In this document: positions 1 through 9,907 of the stretch, piece after piece
Numbering within the stretch: the first letter of the stretch is position 1
Layout: every line of letters starts with the position of its first letter
Source: Paramoeba atlantica
Taxonomy: Eukaryota; Discosea
DNA: 64,000 nucleotides
Assembly (NCBI GenBank): GCA_977017575.1
Contig: CDRNVI010000177.1
Span: 186,001 to 250,000, forward strand
Reading direction: 5' to 3'
Notes under the pieces: model-generated
What the model was told of the DNA's origin: nothing
Databases searched by the model: none
The model's input: only the letters and a program-made list of their open reading frames with translations
Translations under genes and position numbers: made by a program

Positions 1-71
1 AAAAAAAAATTGTATTCCTTATCTTTTTTCCTTATCTTTTTTCTTTTTTGGTTATTTTTTCACCAAAAAAA

Positions 72-143
72 CATCCTCGACGGGACTCGAACCCGCAATC
101 TCATGATTAGAAGTCATGCGCCTTACCATTAGGCCACGAGGAT
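72..143 (-). tRNA. tRNA-Arg (anticodon UCU)
   Basis: On the minus strand a full cloverleaf folds: a 7 bp acceptor (ATCCTCG/CGAGGAT), a D-arm with stem GCCT/AGGC, an anticodon stem CATGA/TCATG holding loop CTTCTAA, so anticodon TCT (Arg), and a T-arm with loop TTCGAGT. The upstream flank on the sense strand contains GTCAACAAAG, like the flanks of several other tRNA genes here. Its anticodon arm is exactly complementary to the primer-binding site of the LTR element at 9674-11762. It looks intact and functional. Confidence 0.95.
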
Positions 144-409
144 CTTTGTTGACAAGAAACAGGAAAGAAAGAAAGAAAATGGCAAAACATGGTGTCCCCT
201 TTTAGGTGATTGGTGTCCACAATTTAACAAATCCACTGTAGGTTTGGATCAGCCCAATTTGGAGAGAAGCTAGTGCAATTCTTGAAGATCCTGATAAAAT
301 CTGCAAGTGGAGGGGTTGAGAAAAGAACCATTTTACAGATCACATTGCAGGCTGAGCTGCTGCCTCTGAGGGACTAAATGGTGTGTGGAGAGTTCAAGAC
401 ACCCCAAAG
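144..409. other. Anonymous AT-rich spacer, no gene seen
   Basis: No reading frame here has recognisable protein features, and CpG is nearly absent. I see no repeat partner elsewhere in the window. Confidence 0.4.
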
Positions 410-725
410 CTCCTGGACTCAGTATTCAAAGTATGCAATGCCTTTTGACCAGAACTTCTCCCCCTCTTTCAAAGTTTCTGGAAGTGTGATTCCCTTGAGA
501 AGCAAGCAGTCTCCAATATGTATATCAAGTTTAAAACCAAAGTTGACATTGAGTGGAAGATTGAGAAACAGAGAACCTATTTTTCCCCTATGAATAAAAC
601 TCACATTTTCAACTTATCTTTGGTGTGTGTGTTTCTATTCTTTGTCTCAGGGATCTGTTGATCATAACTCCTCACCAGGCTTGCCAACCCACCAACTCCT
701 CAGCAGCTCTCAAATAACTGGTTAA
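410..725 (+). repeat. Dispersed repeat R4, copy 1
   Basis: This stretch is an imperfect match, with many substitutions and small indels, to the reverse complement of about 43838-44062. Shared landmarks in order are a CTCAGTAT block, GAGTGGAAGATTG followed by AGAAACAGAGAA, CCAGGCTTGCCA, and CAGCAGCTCTCAA. Short coding-like stretches are broken by stops in all frames, so it is probably a decayed mobile-element fragment of unknown class. Confidence 0.6.
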
Positions 726-2240
726 AATGAGGAGCTTTGGCAATAACTCAACTGAACATGTGTGAACAAAACTGAATTTGTCCACCTCTTGAAAGGATTC
801 TTTGATGAAACAGGTTTGAGTTTTTTTACCCTTGAAAAAAATATTTTCCCTTTTTTTTTTTTTTCACAATCCTGAAAAGAATTGTTTCTATTTTTCAATC
901 ATGTTCCACACTTTCTTTTTTCTGAAACAAACTGCAGATTCACTGTTGAAGAGGAGAGAGAAAGGAAAAAGGCTCACCTATTTTATGTTGAACCCCTCCT
1001 TGTCATTCTGATGGATTCAAAGGAAGGTTAATTGAAGCACATCTTGAGACTGAGCCAAATGAGTCTGGCTATGATCTGGTTCAATGGTGTAGTTAGGTAG
1101 ACTTCTTGGGGCTCACATACAAGATTTTTATTGGCTTCAATGGAACAAAGATTGAAATATGAAGTTAATCTGGTGTGTAAATTAACATTATGTTGGGGTC
1201 AATTGTTTATTTTGTCTGGTTCTAATCTCTCCCTCTGGACTCCAAAGTTTTCATGAACATGTTGACTGGGAGCTTTTAAGGGGTTTAAAATCTCATTTGA
1301 AATTCCCATTTTTATTTTGACTTCTCTTATTATCTCTCTTCTTTACCAGGTATTCTCTTTACCAGAGAAGTTCAATGCTAATTGAAGCAGAAATTTCAAG
1401 AGCAAAGGAGGTTTGTTGTTGAATTAAGCTCAATAAGTGCCAAAGACCTGGTAACACTCCAGGAAGTTTAGCTTCTTTGAAAGATTCAAAGAGATGATTG
1501 AGAAAGAGGTCACAGACAGTGCAATTAAGATGTTGAGGGGAGCTCACACAAGGAACAGCCTTGTTTTCAAGTCTGAAGTTGTTTTACACATTCCACAAAA
1601 ATTGATGCTCCTACTTCCAAACAGGGGAAGAGAGCAAAGGAACCTGGACATGAGTGATTTTATTGGGAAGTGTGATTGCTAATCAAACAAATAAACAACA
1701 GATGTGTTCAGGTTGATAATAATAGGAAGGACATTCACCAAACAGTCCAACACCAAAGTGTGGGACAATCTGATGACATTAGGTATCATTGTCTTTATTT
1801 GTAATCAAGAAGAATGACTGAATTGCTTCTTTAGTGATTCAGAGCTGAGAGGTAGCAAGGTCAATTCAGACAAAGAGAGAGAGAGCCAGACATCTTTTGA
1901 GTAGTGCTTGTTACTCATGTACAAACCAAAGACCCAAATTTTAATTCACTTTGTTCTTGAGAGAGAAAGGGAGAGGATATGGTGATGGGGTCCACCTCCA
2001 TGATCAACAACTTCACCAAAAAGAGGAATACTTACCTACCTGTTGAAGTTGATTGTAGTTTGTGTGAAGACAAGTGACCCAAAGGTTCCACCAAACCAAA
2101 GAGGCCCCTAATTCTTTCTGAAAATGGACAAAGGATGGCTCTCCATGAAAATGCAAACCATACCATGACCTGTTACAGAAATGAAAAAAGGGACTTGTTG
2201 TCTGAACTGAGCTTGAAAATCAGCAAACCAAATACACACA
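726..2240. other. Gene-poor CpG-depleted sequence
   Basis: About 1.5 kb of AT-rich sequence with homopolymer runs and very few CpG dinucleotides. Short open frames exist (for example 1494-1682) but have no recognisable domain, and stops interrupt every frame. It is probably decayed repeat sequence. I see no RNA gene here. Confidence 0.4.
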
Positions 2241-3220
2241 GGGGTGGGCTCAAGCTGCACTTGCAATCAGGGGTGATTTGTGGGTTTGAATCAGACTGCT
2301 GGAGAGGTTTCAACACCCTGAAAGTTAGCTGATGTCATTGCCCACCTCAGCTCACAAACAGCCTCAACTTGATCTTTTTCCATTGTCCAAACTTTTGACC
2401 ATTGAAAAAAAACCAAGAAAAACATCAACCATTGAAAAAATAACTTTGACAATCAAAAAAAACATCAAAAATTTCAACCATCAAAAGAAAAAAGTCAATC
2501 AAAATTTCAACTGTCAAAAAAAACCAAGAAAAACATTGACCATTGAAAAAATAATTTCAATGGTTGAAAAAAAACAACAAAAATATTGACCAGCAAAAGA
2601 AAAAGATTGAACAAGTCCAATTACAAATTTCAATGGTTGAAAAAAACAAAAAAAATCAACTGCCGAAAAAAAAGCGCTTTTTTTTGGCGTTTTTTTTTTC
2701 GACCACCGAAAAACAAAGCCGCCACCAGTTTTTTGTTTTGTTTTTTCCTCTCCAGAACTGAAAGAAAGGTTGAAAAGAGTGTTTGAGAGTGAGTTTTGAG
2801 GTGTTTTTTGAAGAAAAAAAAAAGAATTTGTTTCTCTTTTCACTTTTTTATCATCAAATGAATTTACAGTAAGAAATCTCCTTCTGTTTGGATCAATCAA
2901 CAAAACAGGTTCTTTTTTTTCCTTCCACAACATCATCATCTTCAACTTCAACACACAACCTTTTCTTTCAAATCAAACAATCCAATCATCAAAAGAATAA
3001 ACAAATACACACTTTTTTTCCTTTTTCCTTTTCTTTTTTGTTCTATTTCTTCAACCTTCACCATCCTCATTCAACCAAAAAACATACAAATCAGAAAAGA
3101 GACCACAAGAATGAATGGACATGTGGATAAGACTTTAGATTTTTTTTTTGAAGGCTCAAAAGGAATATTTGAAGTCACTTCAACCCCAAAAAACACCATG
3201 ATTGCAAGTGCAGCCCACCC
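2241..3220 (+). mobile_element. TIR transposon R1, internally deleted copy
   Basis: The left end (GGGTGGGCTCAAGCTGCACT at 2242) is matched in inverted orientation by the right end (TGCAGCCCACCC, up to 3220). The right TIR has lost about five bases. About 190 bp after the left end matches 39361-39550, and about 550 bp before the right end matches 41840-42434. R1 is therefore a DNA transposon family, and this copy is a MITE-like deletion derivative with no transposase. Between 2390 and 2660 it holds degenerate repeats of a GACCATTGAAAAA-type motif in both orientations. A target duplication is not evident. Confidence 0.75.
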
Positions 3221-3520
3221 TTTTTTTAGTAATCAAAACAAGGTGTTGCCTTTTAAAGTAATTCAAAGAAGGGTTAGCTTCCAAAAATGGTGTCCTAAGC
3301 ACTGGCCAGTGTCCCTAAATTAGAGAGTCCCTTTTTCCTTTTTTGGTCATTCTTTTCTTCTCTTTTTTGGTGGAGTGGTTTTCCCACAACTTTTTCAATT
3401 TGTTTTTTCTCTCATTCCTTTTTCTCATCTCTTTTTAATAAACAACCCACTGGGGTACATCCTTTCCATTGCCCTCTTTTTCCTTGTTCTGTGTTTTTTT
3501 TCATTTATTTTTTATGAAAT

Positions 3521-3604
3521 GTCGGAATGGTCGAGTGGTCTAAGACGTGTGACTAGAAATCACATCCTGGAAACGGGGCGTAGGTTCAAATCCTGCTTCC
3601 GACG
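3521..3604 (+). tRNA. tRNA-Ser (anticodon AGA)
   Basis: Acceptor GTCGGAA/TTCCGAC, anticodon stem TGTGA/TCACA with loop CTAGAAA giving anticodon AGA (Ser), a long class II variable arm as expected for serine, and a T-loop TTCAAAT. An oligo-T tract follows immediately and would terminate RNA polymerase III. The upstream flank is a T-run then ATGAAAT. It appears intact. Confidence 0.95.
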
Positions 3605-3966
3605 AATTTTTTTTCTTTGTTTTTGAATTTTTTCCTCTTTTTTTTTTTGCCTGAAAACAATTTTTTCTTTTATTTTTTTTGAATGAAAAAAAATCATTCG
3701 ATTTTACTTTTGAAAAGGTTTTCCCTTCCCTTGAAAAAGAAAAAAAATAGTCTTTGGGAAATCATGAAAAATAATATATGTTTTTTCCTACTTTTTTTGT
3801 GAATTAACAATAAAAAGTGATTTTCACCTTCATTTTCTCCAATCACTTTTTTCATTTTTGTTTTTTTCCTTTTTCTGCTCTTTTCTTTGTTTTTTCACTT
3901 TGTTTTTCTGTTTCTCCAGAAATTTTTCTGGCTGGAAAGCCAAAAAATTGGGTCATTTTTCAGAAA

Positions 3967-4041
3967 TGCTCGTTTAGCTTAGTCGGTAGAGCGCCGTGCT
4001 AATAACGCGGAGGTCACAGGTTCGATCCCTGTAATGAGCAA
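3967..4041 (+). tRNA. tRNA-Ile (anticodon AAU)
   Basis: The acceptor pairs over 7 positions with one G-U, the D-arm is full length with a GG in its loop, and anticodon stem CCGTG/CGCGG with loop CTAATAA gives anticodon AAT (Ile). The T-arm is canonical (TTCGATC) and a T-run follows. The upstream flank is TTTTTCAGAAA, also seen before the second tRNA-Arg. Confidence 0.95.
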
Positions 4042-4239
4042 TTTTTTTTTGAAAAAAAAGTTGAAAAAAAGATAAATCTCGCTGACTGAATGGGTTTTCT
4101 TTTGTCTTTGTTGTTTTGCTCAAGAAGGAATTAAAAATCTTTTTTTTTTTCCTTGTTTGCATATCTTTTTCTTCTTTTTCCTTCTTCCATCAAAATCAGC
4201 CCCCATCACACTAAAAATTTGACCTTTTTTTCAACAAAT

Positions 4240-4304
4240 GCCACTTATGCTCTAGCGCTAGGCTTTTAACCTAGTGGTCAAGGGTTCAAGCCCCTTTAGT
4301 GGCT
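4240..4304 (+). tRNA. tRNA-Lys (anticodon UUU) with shortened D-arm
   Basis: Acceptor GCCACT/AGTGGC, anticodon stem CTAGG/CCTAG with loop CTTTTAA (anticodon TTT, Lys) and T-arm AAGGG/CCCTT with loop TTCAAGC are all good. Only about 11 nt separate the acceptor and anticodon stems, where about 19 are usual. At most a 2-3 bp D-stem can form, and the A-box promoter is compromised. The flanks are typical of an expressed tRNA (TTTCAACAAAT before, oligo-T after). It could be a pseudogene from a small deletion or an unusual D-arm-poor tRNA. Confidence 0.75.
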
Positions 4305-5081
4305 TTTTTTTTTTAATTTTCAAAAGAAAAAAGAAAAAAGTTTCCTCAAACACTCTTTTGCTCCAATTGAAGTTTGTTTGTGTGACACTCAAATTCATTT
4401 TGGAAAAATTTGGTTTTCTCTGTTTTTCTCTTTTTTTTTTGGGGAGGGGGGGGGAGAAATTCCCCGAAGACATTTCTTTAAAATTTTATTTGTGAGTTGA
4501 ATAAATTTAGCTGACTCTGTCTCAGAAAAAAACAAACTTTTTTTGGGGGGGATGGGAACAAATTGCTTGGAAAGAAACAGAAAAGGGATAAAAAACTTTC
4601 TCCAAAAACTGAAAGGCCCTCCCTCCTCCATTGCACAACAAAGTAGTTTTGAGATTGATGTTCATGAAAAAGAGATTGGAGAATGGACCAAAATTTTTGA
4701 AACAACTCATTGAGAGGAAACAACTTTTGATCTGGAAACGAAATTTCAATTTTTTGTTGGCAAGAGAATGATTGTTGTCAAGGGTGAATATATGGTGATT
4801 GTTCACTTTCCAACAGAAGAAACCAATTGAAGTTGAACTATGATCAAAATTTAACTTCCTTCACAACAAATAGAGTCACACACATTGGAGTTTGCAAAAC
4901 AGAGACCCTTTTCATTATGTGAGTTCAAAGAAATCAGAAAAAAGGAGAAAGAATCAAAAAATAAAAATAGAAAAAAAAGAGAAGAGGAGAGAAAAAAAAG
5001 AAAAAGGAAAAAAAGAAAAAACCATATCACCTGATCTTTTTGAACAAAAAAAAATAAAAATAAAAAGAAGAGAAAAAAATC
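4305..5081. other. Spacer with A/T and purine tracts
   Basis: No RNA gene or credible protein gene. It holds an oligo-T run after tRNA-Lys, a short G-run at 4440-4454, and a purine-rich A/G tract at about 4930-5010 and 5046-5075 that would be the T-rich terminator side of the minus-strand tRNA-Asp. Confidence 0.5.
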
Positions 5082-5141
5082 CTCCCCGACCGGGAATCGA
5101 ACCCGGGACTCCCGCGTGACAGGCGGGGATACTATCGGGGA
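5082..5141 (-). tRNA. tRNA-Asp (anticodon GUC) lacking the D-arm
   Basis: On the minus strand the acceptor TCCCCGA/TCGGGGA, anticodon stem CCCGC/GCGGG with loop CTGTCAC (anticodon GTC, Asp) and T-arm CCGGG/CCCGG with loop TTCGATT are perfect. Only 7 nt (TAGTATC) join acceptor and anticodon stems. Against the usual eukaryotic tRNA-Asp layout about 12 nt covering the D-loop and A-box are absent, so the gene is about 60 nt. The upstream flank still has CTTTCAACAAA. It is either a promoter-defective pseudogene or a truly D-armless nuclear tRNA. Confidence 0.75.
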
Positions 5142-5203
5142 TTTGTTGAAAGAGTGAAAAAAAAATAAGAAGGATTACCAAAAAAATCAATCAAAAAAAT
5201 CAA

Positions 5204-6381
5204 TTGACAGTCTTAATCACCAACCAAAGACTCAATGAAACCATACACAACATCATGGCAACCTCTCTCTTCATTCCTCTGGCAAAAGGGGACAAAGGGA
5301 TCCATCCAATTGGTGTTGCTGAAGTTCTCAAGAGGTGGGCAGCGATTGCACTTGTTCTTGAAGTCCAACACGAGGGGATTCCTGAGAAATTGTCCCATCA
5401 GTATGGTGTATGCTTGCCAAGTGGTGCAGAAATGGTCTACAAAGCAATATCACAGCCTATCTCCACCTCCACCCACAACATTCTGCCGCGAAACTGGACA
5501 TTGTTAATGCCTTCAATTCCATCTCAAGAAAAACCATCTTTGAGAGCACAGTCCAGCTGGCCCCTGTATTACTCCCATACCTCTACACCTTCTATTCTTC
5601 GGTAACACCCCTCCTCTCTCATGACCGGAACCACACCCTCACCATGGAGGAGGGTGTCCAGCAAGGAGATCCCCTCGGGACAATTTTCTTCTGTCTGGGA
5701 TTTCATGGAGTCCTTAATCCAATCTTTCAGAAGGTTGATGCTCCATTGAATGCACTTCTTCTTCTCCTCTTTGTCGATGATATATTTGTTTGTGGGAGCC
5801 TGGTTGCCATTGCAGAAATCACCACTCAGATCCAGAGTGTCCTCCCAAATGCCAACCTCAAACTTGGCACAGAAAGGGGCAAAATGGTCTGTTTCTCTCC
5901 CGAAGCGGCCAGGAGCAATGACCTCAAAAATCTTGGCATTGGGAAGGCGGAAGTAATCACAGTTCTAGGGTCACCCATTGGGCCGAACACTCAAATTTCC
6001 AAGTGGCTTCATACCCTTGCTCAAGAATACCAACAAGCATTGCAAGACCACTGTTTAATAATGTTCTCCAACCCCCATGAAAGTCTTGAGCTTTTTGTCA
6101 AAACTCATCACACCCAAACTAACATACATCTGTCGCACAACACCTCTCTCTTTAACCCCTTTCTAAGACTTCATCAAGCAAACCACTACAACAAACATCA
6201 ATTACCTCCTCAACCTCCTCCAAGTCCCCCACCTGCATCCAAACAAAGAACTCCATCTCTCTCGAGTAGAAGCTGCAGGCCTTCCAAAGTCAAAAGGTGG
6301 TGGTGGCTTGAGCTACTCTCAGAACACCCACCAAGCAGCCTTCCTTGGCTCCTGGATCTCAGTTTACTGATCCTGCTCTGA
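5204..6381 (+). pseudogene. Reverse transcriptase domain, frameshifted
   Basis: Two overlapping frames together give a non-LTR-type reverse transcriptase. The first (5204 to about 5460) has the fingers-like block with PLAKGDKGIHPIGVAEVLKRW and GVCLPSGAE. The second (about 5460-6381) carries motif A (KLDIVNAFNSISR, catalytic Asp), motif B (GVQQGDPLG) and motif C (LFVDDIF, with the DD pair). One frameshift near 5455-5480 joins them. No N-terminal portion is present, so the copy is 5'-truncated as usual for target-primed reverse transcription. The RT type resembles elements found in chytrids, oomycetes and algae; that family placement is from memory. Confidence 0.8.
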
Positions 6382-6540
6382 GTTCAAACCTGAACTTACC
6401 AACCTCTTTGAAGACTTCTGGAAGAGTGACTCACCCCAGCGCCAGGCTCTCCACCAAGCATATATGACCATTTTGAAAGCTTCATCTCAAGCGAGTGGAA
6501 ACTGCCAAGTGGTACCTCTGTCCATGAGCTCCTAACTCGA

Positions 6541-7672
6541 TTGACAGAGCCACCATCTGACTCAATGGACACTGGAGAAAACTACAAACCACAGAAGAAG
6601 TTCACCTCCTGTGAACTTCGGGATGTCAAAAAGAAGATCATGGACCCAACACAAGATAAAAACCTCTGCCGTGCAATCCGTGAGAATGAGGTTGGCCCCA
6701 CCACCCACTTGTGGATGACAGCCTACCCAGACAAGGACCACCTCTGGGCCAAAGCCATATCGAGCCTTAAATGCTGAAGATTTTCGCTCAGCCTACCGAT
6801 GTAGGCTTGACATCATTGACCCACACCTTGGGGCTCTCTGTGAACTTGGGACTGTCAAGTGTGGATTTTGTGAAAAAGAACTCTGTGCTGCATCCTCCCT
6901 CCACCTCTCAGACTGCACCAGTCGTGGAAGAGGAACCACACAAGAAGACACCATGCTCTCCGTGATGAACTCAAGAACATTGCCAACTGGGCAGGAAAAA
7001 CAACAATCCGAGACGGAGCCTACCGGCCAATCGGGAAGTCACACAAGCAACCTGATCTTACAATCCCTGTGTATTGATGTTCGAGTTGTGTCAACCCACA
7101 TAACCCCCCACTTTCGTTGTGTGATCCAAACACCCACCAAAACCTACTCTGACCCCACACTCAACACCCTCTCACCTGCACACCATGCCAGGATCATAAA
7201 ACGCAGAGAATATGTGGACAGACGTCTGACTGAAACAGACTTTAATGCAGGAAGGGACAGAGATACCCCTGAGGAGAAACAGACCCTTAAACAAATAACT
7301 CTTTCCGATCTCCAAGGTGAAGTCATCTTCCTTCCAGCATCTTCATCCTCAGGTGGTGGAATATCCCCTGACATTAGTGCACTCCTACGGTCCCTTGCCT
7401 CAATTGCCCTCCAAAACGACCAGGTCCTGGATGCCAACCCCCTCCCCCTCTTCTTGAGAACAGCAAAGAAGAAGATTTCGGCCGCACTAATGAAAGCAAT
7501 GGCAAACCACATGATGAGCATATGGGAAAATCTAAAACCCAGCAACCCCCTTTTGACCCATCATTCTCTGTGCTTCTCATCATCTCTCAATCTAAATGAC
7601 ATTTCCATTCCCCCCTCTTCTTTTCCACATGTACTGCCCCCTTTTTCTGCAGTTCCTCCTCTCACTGGGTGA
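6541..7672 (+). pseudogene. C-terminal part of non-LTR element, possible REL endonuclease
   Basis: Coding sequence continues across frames after the RT. Around 6850-7080 one reading shows a Cys-rich stretch (CGFCEKELC, then H and C), followed by a region rich in R, D and E that ends in HKQPDLTIP. In this RT family a Cys/His cluster followed by a PD-containing restriction-like endonuclease domain is a usual C-terminus, and I infer the same here. The last frame (6953-7672) is open to its stop. Frame changes mean it is not translatable as one protein. A database profile search would be needed to confirm the endonuclease call. Confidence 0.5.
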
Positions 7673-7748
7673 GATATTCTGCCAAATGTGCAACCATTCC
7701 CTTCTCTTACGACCATCTTTTTCGAATAAAAATCTCTTTCATCTCCAA

Positions 7749-7780
<32 letters not shown>

Positions 7781-7795
7781 AAAAAAAAGAAAAGA

Positions 7796-7813
7796 GAAGG
7801 TCTTCAGCACTCG
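7796..7813 (-). pseudogene. 5S rRNA 3'-end fragment
   Basis: The 18 bases GAAGGTCTTCAGCACTCG match the 3' end and adjacent downstream bases of the intact 5S gene at 21507-21626, in the same strand context (an A-rich tract on the plus strand just before it). Only the 3' helix I arm and a few bases survive. It sits directly after the A-rich tail of the non-LTR element. Confidence 0.65.
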
Positions 7814-8830
7814 AAAAATCAAAAAAACAAAAACCCTCTTGAAGAAGAGAAAATAAAAAGGAAGAAAATGAAAAAGAATAATAAAAATCCTGTCCTCTCT
7901 TCCAAATCAGTTCCACAATTCAATTTTAAATTCTTCTTAAAATCTGAAATAATAATTGATCCAAAATGAATCAACAACAACCCCAAAAATGAGGTTTGTT
8001 TATGTGAAAATCACCAAACGAAAAAAGTAATGTTCTTTCTTTCTAAAAACACATTTTCTGAATCACAAACAATAATTCTACCCTCCCCATCATCAGAAAC
8101 AACAATATCCCCATCCCCCCATCAACACCAACATTGTAAGGATTGTTAAACTGACCTTTCAGAAGAATGTTCTGAACCAAAAGAATGAAGAAAAGATCCA
8201 TCATTATCAAACAAACACTTGAATTCAATGATGGGAAGTATCAGCAACAATAATTCAACCTTCTTCACCCACAACACCCACACCACATCATGGTTCATCA
8301 AACTGACCATCTTCAGAACCTTTTGATCCAAAAGATTTGACCAAATCTCCTTCTTTGTTTAAGATTACAACCTGAAAAGAATCTTGAGACCAATCAAGAA
8401 CAACACTGAATTAGATCATTCAATCCAATTGAAACCATCATAAGATTCCAATTGAATTGAATCAATTGTTTTGTTGATATTCAATTGTCTCATTTCCTTC
8501 TTTATCTCTCACACTCAATCCATCATCATCATTTTCACAAATAAAAAGATTCCCATCACTGTTCACACTCACCCTATAGATTCATTCCTCAAAGGAAAAT
8601 AAAGAAAACAAATTGAATTGAATCACCACCACCATCACAATAAATCACTCCTTTCTTTGGTTTTGGTAAATCAACAACACCTCCTTTCAGAAACAAATTT
8701 GCAGTTTGAAGAAGAGTTTGAAAAAAGTTGATCATCAAAAAAAAAAAAAAAAGAGAAAAATCAGGAAGAGGAGGGGGAGGTAGCACAAGAGGAAAAGGGA
8801 AAGAGCGAGCCTTTTCCCTTCAGGAGGACT
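7814..8830. other. AT-rich spacer, no gene seen
   Basis: About 1 kb of AT-rich sequence with many CAACA, TCATC and AATTGAA words. No frame has recognisable domain content and no RNA gene was found. Confidence 0.4.
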
Positions 8831-8839
8831 TTTACTTAA

Positions 8840-9673
8840 TGGAGGAGAGCACGCACAATGGTGTGAACTACCAGCAAGCAATTGAGGGAATCCAAACCAG
8901 TAAATACATCCTCACCCAACGCTCAGAAAAAAGCCGACTGAGATGCAGTTGCAGGACATTACCACAATGTGTTGGAAGAGCCAAAGGAAAAGGGAAATAT
9001 ATTCCCAACCCTTTGTGGTTATTGAGGAGGCTCTTAATGAAAACCTTTCGCAAGATGAATTGGTGTGCCAAGTGACCACCAAAACATGGAAAAGCGGCAA
9101 AAAGAAAGGGTTTGAGGGTCAAGCCCCTGTTTTAGACCCACTAAAGAGACAGTCTTGGTTCAGAGCTCACGGAGAAGGGTGGAACGACTGGCCGCAAAAA
9201 CTCAACGCTGTCCTCCTTGTGAAAATGTTTGTTTATGGATGGACTTGAGTGACTTTAGAATCAAGGGAAAACAAGGTCCCAAGAAAGAGAGGGAAAAAAT
9301 GTGGTCTCACAAGTTACTGGCTCCAGGAAGAAGATGGGTAACAGTTTGTAATGCCAAAGGAGGAACTGAGTGGGTGAGTGGGCCTCACTCTCCAAAGCAG
9401 TATGATGGAGATTTGTTAATTTACTCTGCCAAAACAATTGATCGGTTGTTTGAGGGCGGAACAGTGGTTGCTGACAACCATTTTCGAAAAGCGACCTGAT
9501 TCTTGAAAAAGGTCTTTTTGATCACAAACAAGTCTTGTGGAGGAAGGCCAAAAATTGTTGATGGGAAGAAAGTCCCTTGTGTGTGTTGAGCCAAGAGGAT
9601 ACAAGAAATAATGAAGAAATTGCTTTTGTACGAGTGGCTGGTGTAAATCTACTTTCAAATCTGTTGGTGGTGT
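8840..9673 (+). pseudogene. DDE-type transposase remnant, 5' part
   Basis: Across several frames this resembles a DDE superfamily transposase. The clearest block (about 9250-9495) reads KMWSHKLLAPGRRWVTVCNAKGGTEWVSGPHSPKQYDGDLLIY and then GGTVVADNHFRKA. A His-containing strand, a glycine-rich turn with a D, and VVADNHF with a candidate second catalytic Asp are the pattern expected of the central DDE core. Frames shift several times, so it is broken. The sequence is interrupted at 9673 by the LTR element and resumes at 11768. Confidence 0.6.
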
Positions 9674-9860
9674 CGTTGAAGTCTCACAATTCACTGAATA
9701 TTCCATATGACGAACAATGCATACATTCCTTTTTGACATTCGCATCTTCACTGAACTTACAATGCAGTCATCTTATTGCGAGGGTTGTCGCAAAGCAATC
9801 TCTTCACAATAATAAATCATTCTCTGTTTTCCCAGTTTATTTGGCCTTGAGGAATTAACG
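9674..9860 (+). repeat. Left LTR (187 bp)
   Basis: Direct repeat of 11576-11762 with 4 bp inverted termini CGTT/AACG. It contains GCAATCTCTTCACAATAATAA, a possible polyadenylation context. The 5' neighbour GGTGT is the target-site duplication. Confidence 0.93.
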
Positions 9861-9872
9861 GATTAGAAGTCA
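9861..9872 (+). promoter_or_regulatory. Primer-binding site for a tRNA-Arg(UCU) half
   Basis: GATTAGAAGTCA follows the LTR with no gap. It is exactly complementary to 12 nt of the anticodon arm of the tRNA-Arg(UCU) encoded at 72-143 (plus-strand text at 105-116). The primer 3' end would fall about two bases past the anticodon loop. This is the geometry of copia-type half-tRNA priming rather than priming from the tRNA 3' end. Confidence 0.85.
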
Positions 9873-9907
9873 GCCTTCTTCATTTCATTCCAAAGTCTCG
9901 ACAAGTC

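Larger units (their letters stand above)
5204..7800 (+). mobile_element. 5'-truncated non-LTR retrotransposon (RT plus possible endonuclease)
   Basis: The element begins inside the reverse transcriptase domain about 60 bp from the 5' end of tRNA-Asp, runs through a frameshifted RT and a C-terminal Cys/His plus PD-type region, and ends in a short 3' UTR with an A-rich tail (about 7748-7795). The tail abuts a fragment of the 3' end of a 5S rRNA gene. CpG content is moderate, suggesting a younger insertion than the 35-49 kb repeats. Decayed relatives occur on the minus strand near 37.7 kb and 42.7 kb. Confidence 0.8.

Noticed and set aside
5082..5141. Mitochondrial origin for the D-arm-less tRNA-Asp
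   Set aside because: The GC-rich stems match nuclear tRNA-Asp closely, and the flank has the same TCAACAAA motif as nuclear-type tRNA genes nearby.
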